NCBI GenBank assembly: GCA_965222485.1
Contig: CBDCUC010000002.1
Location: 1-45,335, forward strand
Length of the DNA: 45,335 bases
Source of the DNA: CBDCUC01 sp965222485
Lineage (GTDB): Bacteria; Pseudomonadota; Alphaproteobacteria; Rhizobiales; Hyphomicrobiaceae
Direction of reading: 5' to 3'
A program made the translations under genes and the position numbers. Of this stretch, positions 44,566-45,335 are shown in pieces. Within the stretch, counting starts at the first letter, position 1. Each line of letters begins with the position of its first letter. The notes beneath the pieces were generated by a model. It was not told the DNA's origin, made no database searches, and was given only the letters and a program-made list of their open reading frames with translations.

Positions 44566-45335
44566 CTCGCGTCATGGAGCAAACAAGACAGGCATCAGTG
44601 TATGGCGTGCGGCCATCTCGAACGTTCGAGGAGGCGGCTGCGAAGTTTGTGCTGGAAAATCAGCACAAGCGCAGCCTGGTCCACGATATTACCAGGATAA
44701 AGGACCTCTTGCCCTTTATCACTGACGTTCCTGTCGACAGGATCCACATGGGCACTCTTCAGCCTTGGATTGATTACAAGCGCCGACAAGGGCGATCATC
44801 GGGGACCATCAATCATGGTCTGCAGATGGTAAGGCGTATACTCAATCTGGCAGCCAGCGAGTGGGTTGATGAGCAGGGTCTGACGTGGCTACAGGCGCCA
44901 CCGAAGATCAAGTTCGTGCCCACCGGCGACAAGCGTCGGCCGTATCCTATGAGTTGGGAAGAGCAAGCACGGCTCTTTCGTGAACTGCCGGACCATCTGT
45001 CGGATATGGCACTTTTCGCTGTCAATACGGGCTGCAGGAGTACTGAGATTTGCAGTCTGCGCTGGGAGTGGGAAGTACCGGTGCCACAACTTGGAACATC
45101 AGTGTTCATTGTGCCGGGATCTCAAGTCAAGAATGGTGATGAGCGGCTGATTGTGTTGAATCGGATCGCGAGATCGGTGATCGACGCAAAGCGTGGCGAA
45201 CATCCAACGTTTGTTTTTACGTGCAATGGAAAGCCGACGAAGTCGATCCTCAATTCGGCATGGAAGGCGGCACGATGTCGAGCCGGCCTACCGCATGTTC
45301 GGGTGCACGACTTAAAGCACACGTTTGGACGTCGA
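44436..45335 (+). CDS. Tyrosine recombinase/integrase (3' partial)
   Basis: Open from ATG 44436 to the right edge, 300 codons. GAAAGGAG at 44421-44428 is a good ribosome binding site. An N-terminal Arm-type start (GLIKRAGIWYIDKRIEGRR) and a SAM-like core-binding domain (FEEAAAKFVLENQHK, INHGLQMVRRILNLAA) are followed by the catalytic domain. The first catalytic Arg is in NTGCRSTEICSLRW and the Lys in SQVKNGDERLIVLN. The HxxR box reads HDLKHTFGRR, with Lys in place of the usual Arg; the final His and Tyr lie beyond the window. It marks the end of an integrative element whose attachment site is probably outside. Confidence 0.92.
   Translation, partial: MGRKRVPGLIKRAGIWYIDKRIEGRRVCKSTGTGQLKEAERVLARVMEQTRQASVYGVRPSRTFEEAAAKFVLENQHKRSLVHDITRIKDLLPFITDVPVDRIHMGTLQPWIDYKRRQGRSSGTINHGLQMVRRILNLAASEWVDEQGLTWLQAPPKIKFVPTGDKRRPYPMSWEEQARLFRELPDHLSDMALFAVNTGCRSTEICSLRWEWEVPVPQLGTSVFIVPGSQVKNGDERLIVLNRIARSVIDAKRGEHPTFVFTCNGKPTKSILNSAWKAARCRAGLPHVRVHDLKHTFGRR

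Overview
The window looks like a chromosomal segment of an alphaproteobacterium, probably a member of the Hyphomicrobiales/Rhizobiales. The reasons are the type II secretion gene set with a PilN-type GspL, the PrtD-style type I exporter, the family of zinc-ribbon protein next to the serine recombinase, and the integrase type at the right edge. No rRNA, tRNA or CRISPR array was seen. Both ends cut through genes.

Positions 1-11189 are a type I secretion region. It opens with the 3' part of a very large secreted animal-type haem peroxidase with RTX calcium-binding repeats, the architecture of the MopA-type Mn(II)-oxidising peroxidases. This gene carries four separate single-base insertions (near 2676, 3092, 4468 and 5074) and is annotated as a pseudogene. 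It is followed by the ABC exporter, a second RTX/cadherin-like protein and the HlyD-type membrane fusion protein. No TolC-type outer membrane gene is present.

Positions 11512-27787 hold a nearly complete type II secretion system in several transcription units: gspO-gspG (+), gspE-F-H-I-J (-), gspL-M-(C/N-like) (+) and gspD-gspK (+). Inserted in the middle, on the minus strand, is a three-gene copper unit: a multicopper oxidase with a twin-arginine motif, a SCO-cytochrome c fusion, and a second SCO protein. The simplest reading is that the SCO proteins serve copper loading, the oxidase folds and goes out by Tat, and the flanking type II system carries it outside. Together with the haem peroxidase, the first 28 kb resembles an extracellular metal/phenol oxidation island using two secretion routes. 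That function is inference.

Positions 28000-45335 are an accessory region: a serine recombinase with res-like repeats, a zinc-ribbon protein, an intact IS1182-type insertion sequence with inverted repeats and a 4-bp target duplication, unknown genes, a tandem-TIR protein, a small membrane protein, a flavodoxin, and a TIR-transmembrane-WD40 protein. After these come a membrane-anchored HTH protein, a two-gene module of unknown function (40968-43000), and at the right edge three small DNA-binding proteins and a tyrosine integrase truncated by the window. The last part is the integrase end of an integrative element. The two TIR genes and the unknown pair are the best candidates for defence functions, and the pair is the best candidate for something undescribed.
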